Shown one piece after another: positions 1 through 10,890 of a DNA stretch of 64,000 nucleotides. Each line of letters begins with the position of its first letter. Within the stretch, counting starts at the first letter, position 1. The notes below the pieces were generated by a model that did not search any database, was not told the origin of the DNA, and worked only from the letters and a program-made list of their open reading frames with translations. The position numbers and the translations under genes are program-made. Source of the stretch: Rhipicephalus microplus. Lineage: Eukaryota > Arthropoda > Arachnida > Ixodida > Ixodidae. The stretch lies in assembly GCF_043290135.1 (NCBI RefSeq), contig NC_134710.1:140191832-140255831 (forward strand). The letters run 5' to 3'.

Positions 1-1516
1 CGCACGCGGTACACGTCACGACTGAGCGCACGCGGCCGACGAACAAGATTTTGCGGGCGCGCAAATGTCACCAATTAAGGCGCAATCAGCGAAGACGAGC
101 CGTTATTGTGGTCGCGGAGCGGCGAGCGCTATAGCCCCCTCGTTCGGGCCACGCGTCCTCCCCCGAGCAGTCTCAGGTGGAGGAGCATCGATCAAGGCAC
201 GCACAGCGACGCGCTTCGCGACGCCAGCATGGCTCCACTCTCCCCGCTCGTTTTCGTGCTCCGAGGGACACGGATGGAAGTGAATGAGTTCCACCTTTTC
301 AGAACATTTTGAACTCGTCATGGTTTATGTTTTGTCCTTTCCCCGAGATGCCATTGCCGCATGCTTCCATGCAAGGTAGCCGTTGAATAGATTCGGAATG
401 AAGCAAGAACTCGAGCTATAGCTAGAGTAGCCATGGTCATCCAACCTTATCGCTCCATTTGTAGCCTAATTAAAAAGGAGTGGTATTATGACTAGCGTTA
501 TTGCTATTAAACAGTAAATTATATAATTGTTCATAACAAAAACATTGAAGTTAAAAGATCAGATTTCCCTCTCTTGCATGGTTTTAATAAAGGTAAGTTG
601 AAATTTATTTATTTATTTATTTATCCTCAAAACATAGTACATCGAGGAGAGGAGTGGGTAAAAACACAACCAAAAAATAACGAAACACTAGGAGTAAAAG
701 TAAAAAAATTAACAAAGTCTGAACAGCCCAGTACTAGTACAAAGGTGGTCCAGGCGAAAACTTTGCTCATCGCCGTTTGTTGCTATGTCAGCGGGAAGGA
801 ACATGCTTCCTCCCGATTCCTGTCCGTAACAGGAAATATTCGGTAAATGCCTTGCTTTCACAAAATGGAATACGTTATAGCGATGGTTGACGTGATTAAG
901 CATATATATTGAGGTGGTAAAATTAATGTGTCGTTCATAGCGAGAGAGAGAGGAAAAGGAAAGGCAGGGAGGTTAACCAGGTTAAACCCGGTTTGCTGCA
1001 AGAAAGCCAAATCTTGTATATAAAAGTTCTAGCGGCAAAAACGTCAACGCGCTGTTGGATACGGAAAGGCTGGCTCTCATGGCTCTTATGCTATAGCAGT
1101 GCGACCACAGCTAGAAAGAATAAAGCGAGCAGAATTAATCTCAACAAGTTCCAGTGATTAGTCTTATATGCATCGCATCACACACCGAAGCAGGGTCCAC
1201 GGCGTCATGTATGGGCCTGAAGAGACAAAAAAAAAAAAATGTATCATGGGACGCTGTAAACCTTACAAAGAAGACACACGTCAGGTTACATTTCACTCGA
1301 ACGAAATCAACGCTTCCCCCTCTCCCCAGTAAGGCTCGGTCCCATTCAGGGTCGGTAAAATATTTGAACACGGAGGGTGATTCTTAAGAGCGAGAGCATT
1401 AAAACTGGTGTCAGCGTAGAATGCGACAGCGCGTGTTAGCCACGCACGCTTGCCGACATGCTCCCAGCTTCGTCGTCATTGCAGGTGCACCACGTTTTGC
1501 GTTTGGCTGAGCCGAT
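1..1516. other. Unassigned DNA, no gene seen
   Basis: The first 350 bases are GC-rich and the rest is AT-richer. Short open frames here overlap in several frames and none has a recognisable motif. A purine-rich stretch near 945-1000 looks like dispersed repeat DNA, but I cannot assign it. Confidence 0.4.
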
Positions 1517-3841
1517 CAGGGTTGGCGGTAACTCGTTACTTTTATCAATAATGCAGTAACGCACTCATTACCATACCGTAAGTGTTACGGGCAACGTACT
1601 TACGTTAACATTTTTTTTGGTAACGTGAGCTTTACGTCACTTTTATTCTTATTCTCACAAGAGTCTTTCTTCTCTTTTTGTTGCCCCTATTTGCCCACCC
1701 CAGCGCTAGGTAGCAAACCGGATGCTCATACCTGGCTAACGTCTGGCATTCCTTTTCCTCTCTCTACTGCGTATTAGGCGCCACTCTACCAGACCTAACA
1801 TGTTTTTGTTGCAGTGGTGCACTGCTGGCAGTACGAGTATGCGTCCGTCCTATATTCACCGTAGTTGCGAACGTATAAGACGCGAGGCATGCTGTACGAT
1901 GAAAGCTAAGAAATAGAGCTGCTTCTGTAACTCTGTGTGTTGTGATTGTCTGAGTTAGTATGAGGCACCAATTACCAGCGTGTTGGGTGTATCGCAATTA
2001 ATGCGGCTGATGTAGAGCGCGTAGCCAGTTCCCAACCCGTCAACTAGCGAAGCCGATCGGTTCCGCGAAGGCGAACGTGGAAGAACCCGAGCACGGGAAA
2101 GAAAGGAGACTCCTTCGTTCGCACGGTTCACGAGCGGAGCCGTCAAAGGTCGCCCCCGTTGCGGGATTAGAAGGGGAAGACTTACTCGGAAAAGCGTCCG
2201 GCAAGAGGCACGTCAGGCGCCACCGTCTGAGTTTAAGCCATTATTGGCATGTACGCGTGCCATTGAGAATGAAGTGTGGCAGCTTGGGCAAGTCGGTATG
2301 GCATGACGATAGTTATAGCGCGAGAACAAAAAGACGACACAGGGACAAGAAGGACACGAAAGACGCGAGCGGAGTTGGAAGTTAGCGCTTGTGTCTTTCA
2401 GGTCCTTTTTGTCTCTGTGTCGTCGTTTTGTTCTCGCGCTATAACTATCGTCATTGAGAATGACGCGGGGACGCGACCACTTGGCTGACCGAGGGCAGGG
2501 AGACGAGCATAACCTCCCCCGCTGTACGTCATTACCGAGTGCTGTTAGGATGTCGGGGCGCCTTGCTGTCGCATGCACACCTGGTAAGCGCACAAAGCCC
2601 AACGGCGTACACACCGCTTTTGGAGAGGCTTCTACGAAGCAGCAATTAATGAGAACTGACGGGGCTCGAGCGTGGGAACGGCTGCCGACGGTGGCAGCAC
2701 GGCCTGGCATGGGAGAGAGTGTCACACGCGCAGAACCTATCCCTTTGCGTGTTTCATTTGGTAACGTGGTTTTAACTAATCTAGTACCTGTTATGAAGGC
2801 GTTTCTGCGATTGGTTGTGATGATGCGAGTCCCAACATGTGATTGGTGTTTGTGAAGACTCTTTGTTTAACCGAGGGTTGAAAAGAGGATGTTTGAATCT
2901 GAAATAAGAGTGGAGGTTCGGGCTTGGACCCGGGCAGGCGCCTGGGGCTGCAATAAAGCGTCTCTTCACCGGACTACGGCTCTTCGTTCGCGCTGCCACC
3001 GTGCACTCGAGTCATCGAGGGGACCCATTCCGAACCTGAAACATCGTCCCTCCTTAGCTAGTGTTGAAGCTAGTCGAGGAGGAGGAAATTAACTATCTGC
3101 AAGTTGTCGCTGAGCGCTGTTTATCAGCCCTGTTTTCAAAATAAAGTTTGCTTTTGTCTGATTATATAACCACGGGTATACATCTCTGATGTTTGAATTT
3201 CTGAGTGGCCGAGGCTGACCTTGAACACTTTCGCATAAGCACTTGAAATTTTTGCGGCGCTTATATTGCTTCAAGAGGCAAAAATGTTTATGCAACAACT
3301 TTTTAAAGGAACTATGGAATTTAAGGATGTCTTTATACCTACAAGATACGTGCATATGTTTTGTATGCCAGCAGATGCACGCTGTCAAAATTACTGTAAA
3401 TTTTATAGAGATCAGTCGTGCTGTCTTTCCGAGATCGTTGAAGATATATGCTTTTCTGTTTATGTCACTTCGAGAAATGTATTTACCATGTGTTACGAAG
3501 TTATAGGGTTTGGATGTAACTAACTCTACGGTAAACATGTTGCCTATATCCGGCACACCTGCCTACCTACATCAGTAAGTAACCTAGAATCGTTGTTTTG
3601 CTCAAAGATTTTGTATAAAGTATAAATATGAAGTTTATTAAATGGTCATTTTTGTTTGTGCAGGGATTAAAATTTATGACCATGAAGTAACAGCAGAAGT
3701 AACGTGAGATAATTTTTTTGGTAACAAAAATGGTAACGCGTTACCTTTTTAGGTAACGTAGGGCGGTAACACGTTTCTTTTTTGTTCATGTGATGAGTAA
3801 TGCATTTAATTACTTTTTTCTCTGTAACGCATGTAACACTG
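1517..3841. mobile_element. Candidate hAT-like DNA transposon remnant
   Basis: The left end begins CAGGGTTGGCGGTAAC and the right end, read on the minus strand, begins CAGTGTTACATGCGTTAC. Both ends are rich in GTAAC/GTTAC motifs over about 130 bases (1517-1650 and 3690-3841), and both carry a T-run followed by GGTAAC. CAG-starting termini with subterminal repeats are typical of hAT elements. No transposase frame is visible inside, and the 8 bases on either side do not form a target-site duplication. It may be a non-autonomous relic or two unrelated copies of a short repeat. Confidence 0.3.
2273..2451. mobile_element. Short Penelope-derived hairpin insertion
   Basis: Arms at about 2303-2345 and 2408-2454 are near-perfect inverted copies starting ATGACGATAGTTATAGCGCG. 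The loop holds GTTGGAAGTTAGCGC, nearly the same as the loop motif GTTGAAAGTTAGCGC in the full Penelope-like element at 4992 and 7646. The lead-in GCTTGGGCAAGTCGGTATGG also resembles that element's left end. The 12-base word CATTGAGAATGA stands on both sides (2261-2272 and 2452-2463) as a target-site duplication. It is best read as a non-autonomous or end-only copy of a related Penelope family. Confidence 0.65.
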
Positions 3842-4186
3842 GGAGACTGGAGCGGGGGGGGGGGGGGGGTAGATACGCGCGCATCTGCTGACGTGACAGA
3901 GAAACTTGAAACACAATGGGTAAGCTTTATACTTTCTTGTTCATTGAATGGAAAAAAAAATATTTTTCTCCGAAGTGCGCCAAAACAGAAGTGCGAGGTA
4001 ACCAGAAAGTAGTCACGCAGTCAACTTGAAATTTCATTCACCACAGAGGGTCATAAGGTAATCAACATTAGAGTTATTGTATGCTCCCTGAAGGTTTAGG
4101 GAATACAGTTGGAGTCAATTTGACGCGAAGTAACCACTAAATGGCAACGCTGCTGCAGGGAACTCTGCAAAGGTCTCTGCAGAGGT
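3842..4186. other. Unassigned spacer with G-run
   Basis: A run of about 16 G lies at 3854-3869. The remainder is AT-rich with no supported gene. Confidence 0.4.
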
Positions 4187-4198
4187 TTACATTTCTGA

Positions 4199-4444
4199 AG
4201 TTGATTGATTTGTGGGGTTTAACGTCCCGAAACCACCATATGAATATGAGAGGCGCCGTAGTGGAGGGCTCCGGAAATTTTGACCACCTGGGGTTCTTTA
4301 ACGTGCACCCAAATCTGAGCACACGGGCCTACGACATTTCCACCTCCATCGTAAATGCAGCCGCCGCAGCCGGGATTTGAACCCGCGACCTGCGGGTCAG
4401 CAGCCGAGTATACCTTAGCCACTAGACCACCGCGGTGGGCAGGA
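4199..4444 (-). mobile_element. tRNA-derived SINE, full length with TSD
   Basis: Read on the minus strand, the element opens with an A-box-like TGGTCTAGTGGCTAAGG (within about 4413-4435) and a B-box GGTTCAAATCC (about 4372-4383). These are the internal RNA polymerase III promoter elements of a tRNA-like head. The body then runs into a tail ending in GGTTTCGGGACGTTAAAC and an A/T-rich end near 4200. The 12-base word TTACATTTCTGA occurs at 4187-4198 and 4445-4456 and is the target-site duplication. The same tail occurs at 18703-18845, 21700-21830 and 24500-24615. Confidence 0.85.
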
Positions 4445-4528
4445 TTACATTTCTGATGAATTGAGGTTTCTTGATAGGTGCAGAAGGTCTTCTTCTGCAT
4501 TCCACCAGCGGAAGATCGTCTGTTTCGA

Positions 4529-4530
<2 letters not shown>

Positions 4531-4569
<39 letters not shown>
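4531..4569 (-). repeat. (GAT)n 3' tail of the RTE LINE
   Basis: About 13 ATC triplets on the plus strand follow directly on the last codons of the minus-strand RTE LINE. They mark its 3' end, as is usual for RTE elements, which end in short tandem repeats and not in poly(A). Confidence 0.8.
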
Positions 4570-4918
4570 AAGCCTGACTGTGCCCACTGCAGGGCGAAGT
4601 CCTCTCCCGTGTTCCGCCAGTCAACCAGGCCCTGTGCTTGCTGCGGCACACGCCCACGTATACCTTTCTGCCTCCCCCTCGCGTATTTGCCTTCCCTTGG
4701 AGTCCAGTCTGTTACTCTTAATTACCAGCAGTTACCCTGGCTACACGATACTTACATGCACGTGCCCATTTCTTCTCAGTTTTGACTAAGATGTCCTTAA
4801 AACCCGTCTGTTCTTTTACCCACTCTGCTCCCTTCTTGCTTCCTTAAGATTACACCGACCATTTTCCTTTTGGTTGATCGTTGCATCGTCCTCAATTTAA
4901 GTTGAAACCCCTTTCTAA

Positions 4919-5107
4919 TGAGGGTGGCGATTTGGGCTTGTTGGTATGGTTGCATGATGATGGATGGTAGCGCAGACAACGAACACGGACGGTTGTTGAA
5001 AGTTAGCGCTGTGTTGTGTCTATGTGCCTTCTCTTGTCCGTGTTCGTTGTCTGCGCTACCATCCATCATCATGCAACCATACCAACAAGCCCAAATCGCC
5101 ACCCTCA
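4919..5107. repeat. 5' inverted repeat of the PLE
   Basis: Arms of 72 bases (4919-4990 and 5036-5107) are exact or near-exact reverse complements. They enclose a 45-base loop with GTTGTTGAAAGTTAGCGC. Transcribed, it could form a long hairpin at the element's 5' end. The right arm overlaps the likely start codon at 5071. Confidence 0.9.
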
Positions 5108-7467
5108 TTGACTTCATTTCTCGTTCAACGGGCTCTTTCGTTCATGTACTGCGAGATCCTTCGGGTGTTGTAGCCCTCATCGTCAACGCCGTGTGCAAGG
5201 CAAGAACGCTCAGCTTTTCCATAAGGAACAAGATTCTACCAGAGGATGTTCGAGCGCTCTTCGGAGGGTGTACCCCTTCAGATGGGCACAGAACGAGGAT
5301 CATGAAAATTCAGCGCTCAGAATGGCTTCGACAGGTACGCCTTTTCAGAGCCTACCTACGGGCGCAGATGCATCGAACTTACGAGTCATATGCAGCGGAG
5401 ATTCACTTTCGAAAGCATCTACGTCTGGCAGACCAAATGATAGAATTCCACTGGAAGCTTCAATTACGACTGTTACGTGATTTGGTGGACAAAGTGCGTG
5501 TGAGTGCAACCTCCAACGTTCATGTGGCAGAAGGCATCTGCCTACCGGACTTTGTACTAGAAGTATTGGGACTTGGGCCAAAGTTTGCCGTGCAACCTCA
5601 AAAGAACAAGCCGGAACTCGTATCAATTGTACGTCAAGTGTCGAAGCGGGTTTCCGAGGATCAAGCCACCAGGATCATCAACGAAGGTGTGGACGCTTTA
5701 AAATTGTGTAGGCCTCCATGCCGCAGTTTGCCTCTCAAACGCGTAGAAACTTACTTGACACAGCATGCTCTGAGTGTACTTCCAGTCGATAAAGAAGGAG
5801 GGTTTGCGGTTTTCTCGCATGATGAATTTAAAGAAAAGGCTAAAAGTGCTATTACGGCAGTGTTCAGCGAAAAGAAAAGTATTTCGATTGAAAAAGTGAG
5901 GGGAAAAGCAATAGAACTTTGTAAGAGGATGAATCTAGAAGGTGTGCTTAGCGGTATCAGAAAAAGTAAAAATGACAGTCTGGATGTGTTCTTTAGTGCT
6001 AAAACGCATAAGGAAGGAGTACCGTTCAGAGTGATAGTGTCGGAGAAGGACACGTGGCAAAAAGCTGTAGCTGTGTATCTGCAAAGAACATTAAACTTGC
6101 TTGACATAAATGACCCCTTCCTGACAAAAAATTCGGAACAGGTGATAAGTTTCGTCAGGGAACGAAAAAACATAGGGTTAAAAGCGTTTTCGGCTGACAT
6201 AAAAGATCTGTACTATTCTCTGCCACAGTCAGCAGTATTAACAAGTGTTGGCGAATGCATCGATGAGTACGGTGCCGTTAGATTTAGCTCACAAGCAGGT
6301 ACGTCCGTTGACAATTTCTTAGAATTACTTAGGTTTTACTTGTCGTCAACGTTTATTGAAAACAATGGTACCCTGTATCTGCAAAAACAAGGAGTATGCA
6401 TTGGCTCGTGCTTAGCACCAGTTTTAAGTAATTTGTTTTTGGCTGAAATGGACAGGAGGCTATCAGGACGCCTAAATGAATACAATGTTGTGCACGTATT
6501 TAGGTACGTCGATGACTTTTTAGTGTTTATCAATGACAGAACTGCAGATTTTGCTACTCAATGTAGTAGCGTGTGTAGCGTTTTTCGTGAGGGGCTTAAC
6601 CCACTTGAAGTGACCTTTGAAATGCCATGTGACGGAAGGCTCAGATTTCTTGACATTAACTTTCACTTCTCAGATGAAAAGACATGCTGGTGTTACGAGC
6701 CCAGAGCAAGTAAGCCTTTACTACAGTTTCACTCAGCGCATACTAAACTGGTAAAACGAGGCATTGCGAAGATGTGCTTGAGTGAGGCACTAAAGAAGTC
6801 CTGCCGGTGCCTCATGAATGAAAGCTTCAGACAACAGGTCTCGAGGCTAAGCAATGCCGGGTACCCCAAGAGCCTCGTCGTGTCCGTTGCTGAAGGATTG
6901 CACAGAAAAGTGCTGGAGAAAAGATGTGAAGGGATGGATAGGGTGAGCTCAAGAAAGGAAAGTTTTGCCGTAATTCCATACATGCATAAGGTTTCTCACA
7001 GGATAAAAAAGATTGCGGAAAAATGTGGCACTAACGTAGTTTTCTCGGCACCCAATAAGTTGGTGAGTCTTTGCAGAAGCACAAGACCAGACAAGGGAAA
7101 ATCAAATGTATGCCAAAAGAAACATAGAAACCTATTTGTGGAGTGCATCATGTGTGTTGTATACCTCATTCCACTTACTTGTGGAAAGTGTTATATCGGT
7201 CAGACCAGTAGATGCATAAACGATCGCTTGCGCGAGCACAATAACAAAGTAAATAGTGTTGTTCCTGATGGTTTTCTTTCCCTTCATTGCCAGAGATGTA
7301 ATTGCACACCGAAATTCAAGGAAACGGTTATAATCAATAGAAGTAGGCACGAGATGACGCGGTTGGTATTGGAGGCCGGCAGAATTGCAGAGCTAGGTGA
7401 CACGTGTGTGAGCAGCCCATCAGTGGTGTTGACAGATAAGGAACTTGATTACATGTATTCGCGATAG
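5071..7467 (+). CDS. Penelope-like reverse transcriptase/GIY-YIG endonuclease
   Basis: The open frame extends upstream to 4918, but the ATG at 5071 is the likelier start because the earlier codons are terminal-repeat sequence. That start gives about 798 residues, a normal PLE length. An N-terminal basic region precedes RT blocks: FFSAKTHKEG, KAFSADIKDLYYSLP, then GVCIGSCLAPVLSNLFLAEM. The catalytic box is YVDD at residues 479-482, followed by LRFLDINFHF. The C-terminus carries the GIY-YIG nuclease: VYLIPLTCGKCYIG (about residues 697-710), with the downstream Arg/His helix RCINDRLREH and a Cys/His cluster HCQRCNC typical of PLE nucleases. No stop or frameshift is seen. The protein would nick and prime reverse transcription of its own RNA. 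Activity is inferred, not shown. Confidence 0.9.
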   Translation: MQPYQQAQIATLIDFISRSTGSFVHVLRDPSGVVALIVNAVCKARTLSFSIRNKILPEDVRALFGGCTPSDGHRTRIMKIQRSEWLRQVRLFRAYLRAQMHRTYESYAAEIHFRKHLRLADQMIEFHWKLQLRLLRDLVDKVRVSATSNVHVAEGICLPDFVLEVLGLGPKFAVQPQKNKPELVSIVRQVSKRVSEDQATRIINEGVDALKLCRPPCRSLPLKRVETYLTQHALSVLPVDKEGGFAVFSHDEFKEKAKSAITAVFSEKKSISIEKVRGKAIELCKRMNLEGVLSGIRKSKNDSLDVFFSAKTHKEGVPFRVIVSEKDTWQKAVAVYLQRTLNLLDINDPFLTKNSEQVISFVRERKNIGLKAFSADIKDLYYSLPQSAVLTSVGECIDEYGAVRFSSQAGTSVDNFLELLRFYLSSTFIENNGTLYLQKQGVCIGSCLAPVLSNLFLAEMDRRLSGRLNEYNVVHVFRYVDDFLVFINDRTADFATQCSSVCSVFREGLNPLEVTFEMPCDGRLRFLDINFHFSDEKTCWCYEPRASKPLLQFHSAHTKLVKRGIAKMCLSEALKKSCRCLMNESFRQQVSRLSNAGYPKSLVVSVAEGLHRKVLEKRCEGMDRVSSRKESFAVIPYMHKVSHRIKKIAEKCGTNVVFSAPNKLVSLCRSTRPDKGKSNVCQKKHRNLFVECIMCVVYLIPLTCGKCYIGQTSRCINDRLREHNNKVNSVVPDGFLSLHCQRCNCTPKFKETVIINRSRHEMTRLVLEAGRIAELGDTCVSSPSVVLTDKELDYMYSR

Positions 7468-7645
7468 GGTTTGTGGTAACATGGGATAAAAGGAAGAAAG
7501 AAAAAGTAGAAAAAGATTGAAAAATATAAAATTGTAAAGTATTGGAACACGCGCGTTGGTTATATTTGATGGTTTTTAGAGCTACGCACGTGCGACGTTG
7601 GCGTGGTGGATCGCATACACCACGGAGATCTGCGTGTAATAAACT
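7468..7645 (+). other. 3' untranslated region of the PLE
   Basis: This A-rich segment lies between the PLE stop codon and the terminal repeat. No coding signal is visible. Confidence 0.6.
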
Positions 7646-7728
7646 GTTGTTGAAAGTTAGCGCTGTGTTGTGTCTATGTGCCTTCTCTTGTCCGTGTTCG
7701 TTGTCTGCGCTACCATCCATCATCATGC
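7646..7728 (+). repeat. 3' pseudo-LTR copy of the PLE
   Basis: These 83 bases repeat positions 4992-5074 in direct orientation, from GTTGTTGAAAG to CATCATGC. The match stops exactly where the target-site duplication begins. Confidence 0.9.
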
Positions 7729-8079
7729 CCCTTTCTAAGCCTCCAAAGTTTTGCTCCGTATAGGTAAATAGCGGTAACATGCAACTGTTATATACGTTCC
7801 TCTTGCGGGACAGTAGTAGGCAACCATATATGATTTGAAAGTGATAGCCGAATGTGCCCCCCCTTCAATTTTTTATCCTTCTAGTTACTTCGGTCTCATG
7901 GTCCGGCTCCACGGTCACTACCTGTCCTAACTAGACGTATCTCTTTACCACTTCCAGTGCTTCTCTACCTATATATCAGAAAGCGCTGTTCTCTTGTGTG
8001 AGACTGTTGTACATATACTTTAGTTTTCTGCGTATTAATTTTGAGACCTACCATTCCATTTTCTATAGGTTTGAGAGCT

Positions 8080-8560
8080 AGGATAGTTGGTGACTCACTG
8101 TTGGGCCAGTTGGTGACTTAAAAAAATATGACCTTAATTTTAGGCCTTGTGGTCTCATGCAACTAATTTCCCGGGGGGGGGGGGGGGTCCTCCCAATTGA
8201 CTATGAACTTCGTTTTGCCGAGCACCAGGCCAAAAGTGAGCTTTTACCTATTTAACCAATAGGTGGCTGGCGGCAGCAGTTCTGGACCTTCCACAGCAGT
8301 GGCGGAGGCTCAACTATATCACCAAGGCTGTGGTGGTGTAAGGTACGCCCAAGGGTTTTCGCAGAACCTTATGGGGCTATACCTTTCGAGACGACCACCC
8401 AGCAACAAGAGAGCGCCAGATATTTGTACTCTTCTACCCATTCTACCCATTGAGAAAAACCAGTGGGTTCCCGGTTGGCGCTGAAAATCGAACTCAGTAC
8501 CTCCCACATTGGAAGCGGGCGCTCTAACCATGTAGCCACCGCTTCTGTCGGTTGCATTTT
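8080..8560 (-). mobile_element. tRNA-derived SINE inside the RTE LINE
   Basis: On the minus strand a tRNA-like head begins near 8545 with TGGCTACATGGTTAGAGCG (A box). A B-box-like GAGTTCGATTTTC follows near 8490. The RTE LINE reading stops at about 8562 and resumes near 8080, so the SINE interrupts it. The exact 3' limit is uncertain. A second family with a different body from the SINE at 4199 is likely. Confidence 0.65.
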
Positions 8561-9900
8561 AATTTTCCAATTCAGCGATCATGAGCTGCAGCTCGTCCCC
8601 TGAGTTACTCATCAATATGCAATGTCATCAGTGAATCGCAGTCATCAGTGAATCACAGGTTATTAAGCAACTTTCCATTAACTCGCATCCATAACTTTTC
8701 TTACACCATGGACCTGAAAACCTCCTGTAAGCACGTGGGGAATAGCATTAGGGAGACCATGTCTCTATGCCTTACAACCTTCTTTTTGAATTCTGTCCCT
8801 TTATTTATGGAAGATTATGGCTGCTCTGGAGCCGCTGTAGATGTCTTGCAGTATTTTTATATATGCTTCGTCGACGTTCTGATCCCACAGTGCCTGTATG
8901 ACTGCTGATATTTCGCCTTCTCGTAATCTACCAAGGCTATATAAAGGTTTTGGTTATGCTCCACACATTTTTTTGTTATCACCTGACTGATAGTGCGAAT
9001 CTAGTCCTTTGCCGAGTAGCCTGCATGACACCCTGCTTGGTCCTTTGGCTCATTGAATGATAATGTGTTCTTAATTCTATTAGCAATTATCCTTGTAAAT
9101 AGCTTGTAGACGACGAACAGCAAGCTGATCGGCCTGTAATTTTTCAAGTTCTTGACGTTCCCTTTCTTGTGAATTGAGATTATGTTAGCCTTCTTTCACG
9201 ATTCTGGTACCCTTCCCGTCAAGAGACACTTTGTATACAGGGAAGCCAGTGTTCCAAACACAACATGTCTACCGTCTTTCAAAAGATATGATGCTATCCT
9301 ATCATCACCAGCAGCTTTGTGTCCTTGCATCATATCCAAGGTTTTTTTTTTTACTTCGCCTTTCGTTACAGGTGGTATCTTCGATTCCTCTGAGTTACTA
9401 ATTCTTCTTACGTTATCGTCCTGGTTGTCTCGCCTACTTTGCGAATATCTGTAAAAATCCTTAGCTACTTTAGCCGTCATATCCATAAAAACAGTGACAT
9501 TGCCTTCATTTTCCCTTAGTACATACATAAGGTTTTTACCTGTGCCCACTGTCTCTTCACCGCTTTGAGTCTTCATACGATGTTTAAGGCAGGTTCAGTT
9601 CTCCCTTTGATATACCTTTTTATGCAGGGTACCTTACGCGTATCTATTAACTTCGAAAGCTTTGCCAGTTTTTTTTGTCTGTTATGTTTGAGACACTCAT
9701 GCTCTGACGTTTCTTAATGAGGTTTTTACTGCACACTCCGTATCAATACTCGTCAGATCATTATTCATTGCATCAACGCTAAGGTCGGTTTCCTCACTTA
9801 GAGCCGAGTATCTGCTCCGAAGCGAGATCTTGAACAAGAGCTTTCGATTAGCAACACACTTATCCCCCTCATATATTTGACAATGAACGCGCCAATCTCC

Positions 9901-10890
9901 TTAAGCACTGGGGACTTGTGCTGGAATTATTCGCGGCTGCCAGGTGGTTAGTGGTTCGTAAGGAAAAGGAAGAAGGCACCTAATTTCTGTCTGCCTACAG
10001 GCGACACGGTGCAGTGCCTTATAGGGGTGCGGGGAAGGAGGGATAAAAAGAATAGAAGGAAATAGATGAAGAAATAGAGAGGCAAGCGACGAAAAATAGA
10101 AGGAGATAGGAAAGTGGGGATCCGGTCCAACTAGTCCAAGGGCGGGGCACCACAATGCGAGAGTTGCTCGGCGTCAGGAGACCGCGGAGGGCGAACCATA
10201 TCGCGAGGGCACGACCGTCCAGCTTGAAATCCTGCAAGCGAATCCCGCGGCTGCCAGGTGTTTGTGCCATGTCCTGCTGGGGGCTGAGATCCGCAGCACA
10301 TTGTCATTGTTGGCACATCTTCAGTATTGGAGTCATAGCAATAAGCCCCCTCTCGACCAGCATGCAGTGCACTGCACTGGCTTTCTCCTGAAGCATTGCT
10401 CTAGATATTTGTATTGGTTGATTTGGATCGAAGAGGACGGGTTTCGAGCTCTGTCGGCTTCTCCACAAAGAGTAAACTGTTCGATGATGAACGTATTAAA
10501 CCAGAAAGTAGTCGACACGTTCACCTTGCGACACGTCATGACATGACGCTAAATGTATGTACGAATGTCGCACGTACATACATATGTTGAAGAGTTGCAG
10601 ATGCTTATATAAACAGTTTTCTGCCCTTGCGCAACGATGCGAACAGGAACATTCGTATTACTCAACACTAGAAACTGATATGAAGCGCTGATGCTCGTGA
10701 GGATGCTGGCCCTGGACACTGCTACATAAATAAACTTCAGCGCGTGGCACCTAACTACAATTGACGTTAACCCGACGTGACGGCTGCATGAAAGGAGAAC
10801 ATATGCAATGTTTATAAAAATGGGTAGGCATCCCTGAAACCACTATTGACGTTTCACGAAGATTAGCGTCTATTTGAAAAGTAGTTCCGA
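9901..10890. other. Unassigned repeat-like DNA
   Basis: The words CGCGGCTGCCAGGTG near 9930 and 10248 are shared, which suggests dispersed repeat sequence. Overlapping short frames exist on both strands without a recognisable domain. I see no supported gene. Confidence 0.35.

Larger units (their letters stand above)
4919..7727 (+). mobile_element. Complete Penelope-like element (PLE)
   Basis: The element sits inside the RTE LINE and is bounded by an 11-base target-site duplication, CCCCTTTCTAA (4908-4918 and 7728-7738). The LINE reading continues on both sides, which confirms the insertion. The left end is an inverted repeat of 72-base arms (4919-4990 and 5036-5107). The inner part of this structure, 83 bases, is repeated directly at the right end (7646-7728), the usual pseudo-LTR arrangement of Penelope elements. 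One long reading frame encodes reverse transcriptase plus GIY-YIG endonuclease. Frame integrity and matching terminal copies suggest a fairly recent insertion. Confidence 0.9.
4531..9900 (-). pseudogene. RTE-clade LINE, decayed, interrupted by PLE and SINE
   Basis: Minus-strand reading gives a broken LINE ORF2 in order. Linker with KAAGDD is near 9300. Reverse-transcriptase blocks are IHKKGNVKNLKNYRPISL (about 9120-9180), a GCHAGYSAKD block with a stop (about 9000-9040) and IALVDYEKA (about 8910-8945). A degraded catalytic box reads FTDD near 8600-8660. The thumb block GLKINTQKTKV lies at about 8000-8055 and VVTVEPDHETEVTRRIK-like sequence near 7870-7920. Past the Penelope insertion come KLRTMQRSTKRKMVGV (4830-4900) and the C-terminal end, and the element finishes in a (GAT)n tail. 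Several stops and frameshifts make it inactive. The endonuclease part is missing (5' truncated near 9900). RTE assignment rests on these blocks and the tail type. Confidence 0.8.

Noticed and set aside
3089..3556. 155-codon minus-strand frame, with an opposing Cys-rich plus-strand frame
   Set aside because: AT-rich, no motif, no codon bias, and open on both strands. Treated as chance.
4992..5074. Hammerhead ribozyme in the PLE terminal repeat, known from some Penelope elements
   Set aside because: The CTGATGA...GAAA core is not found on either strand of the repeat.
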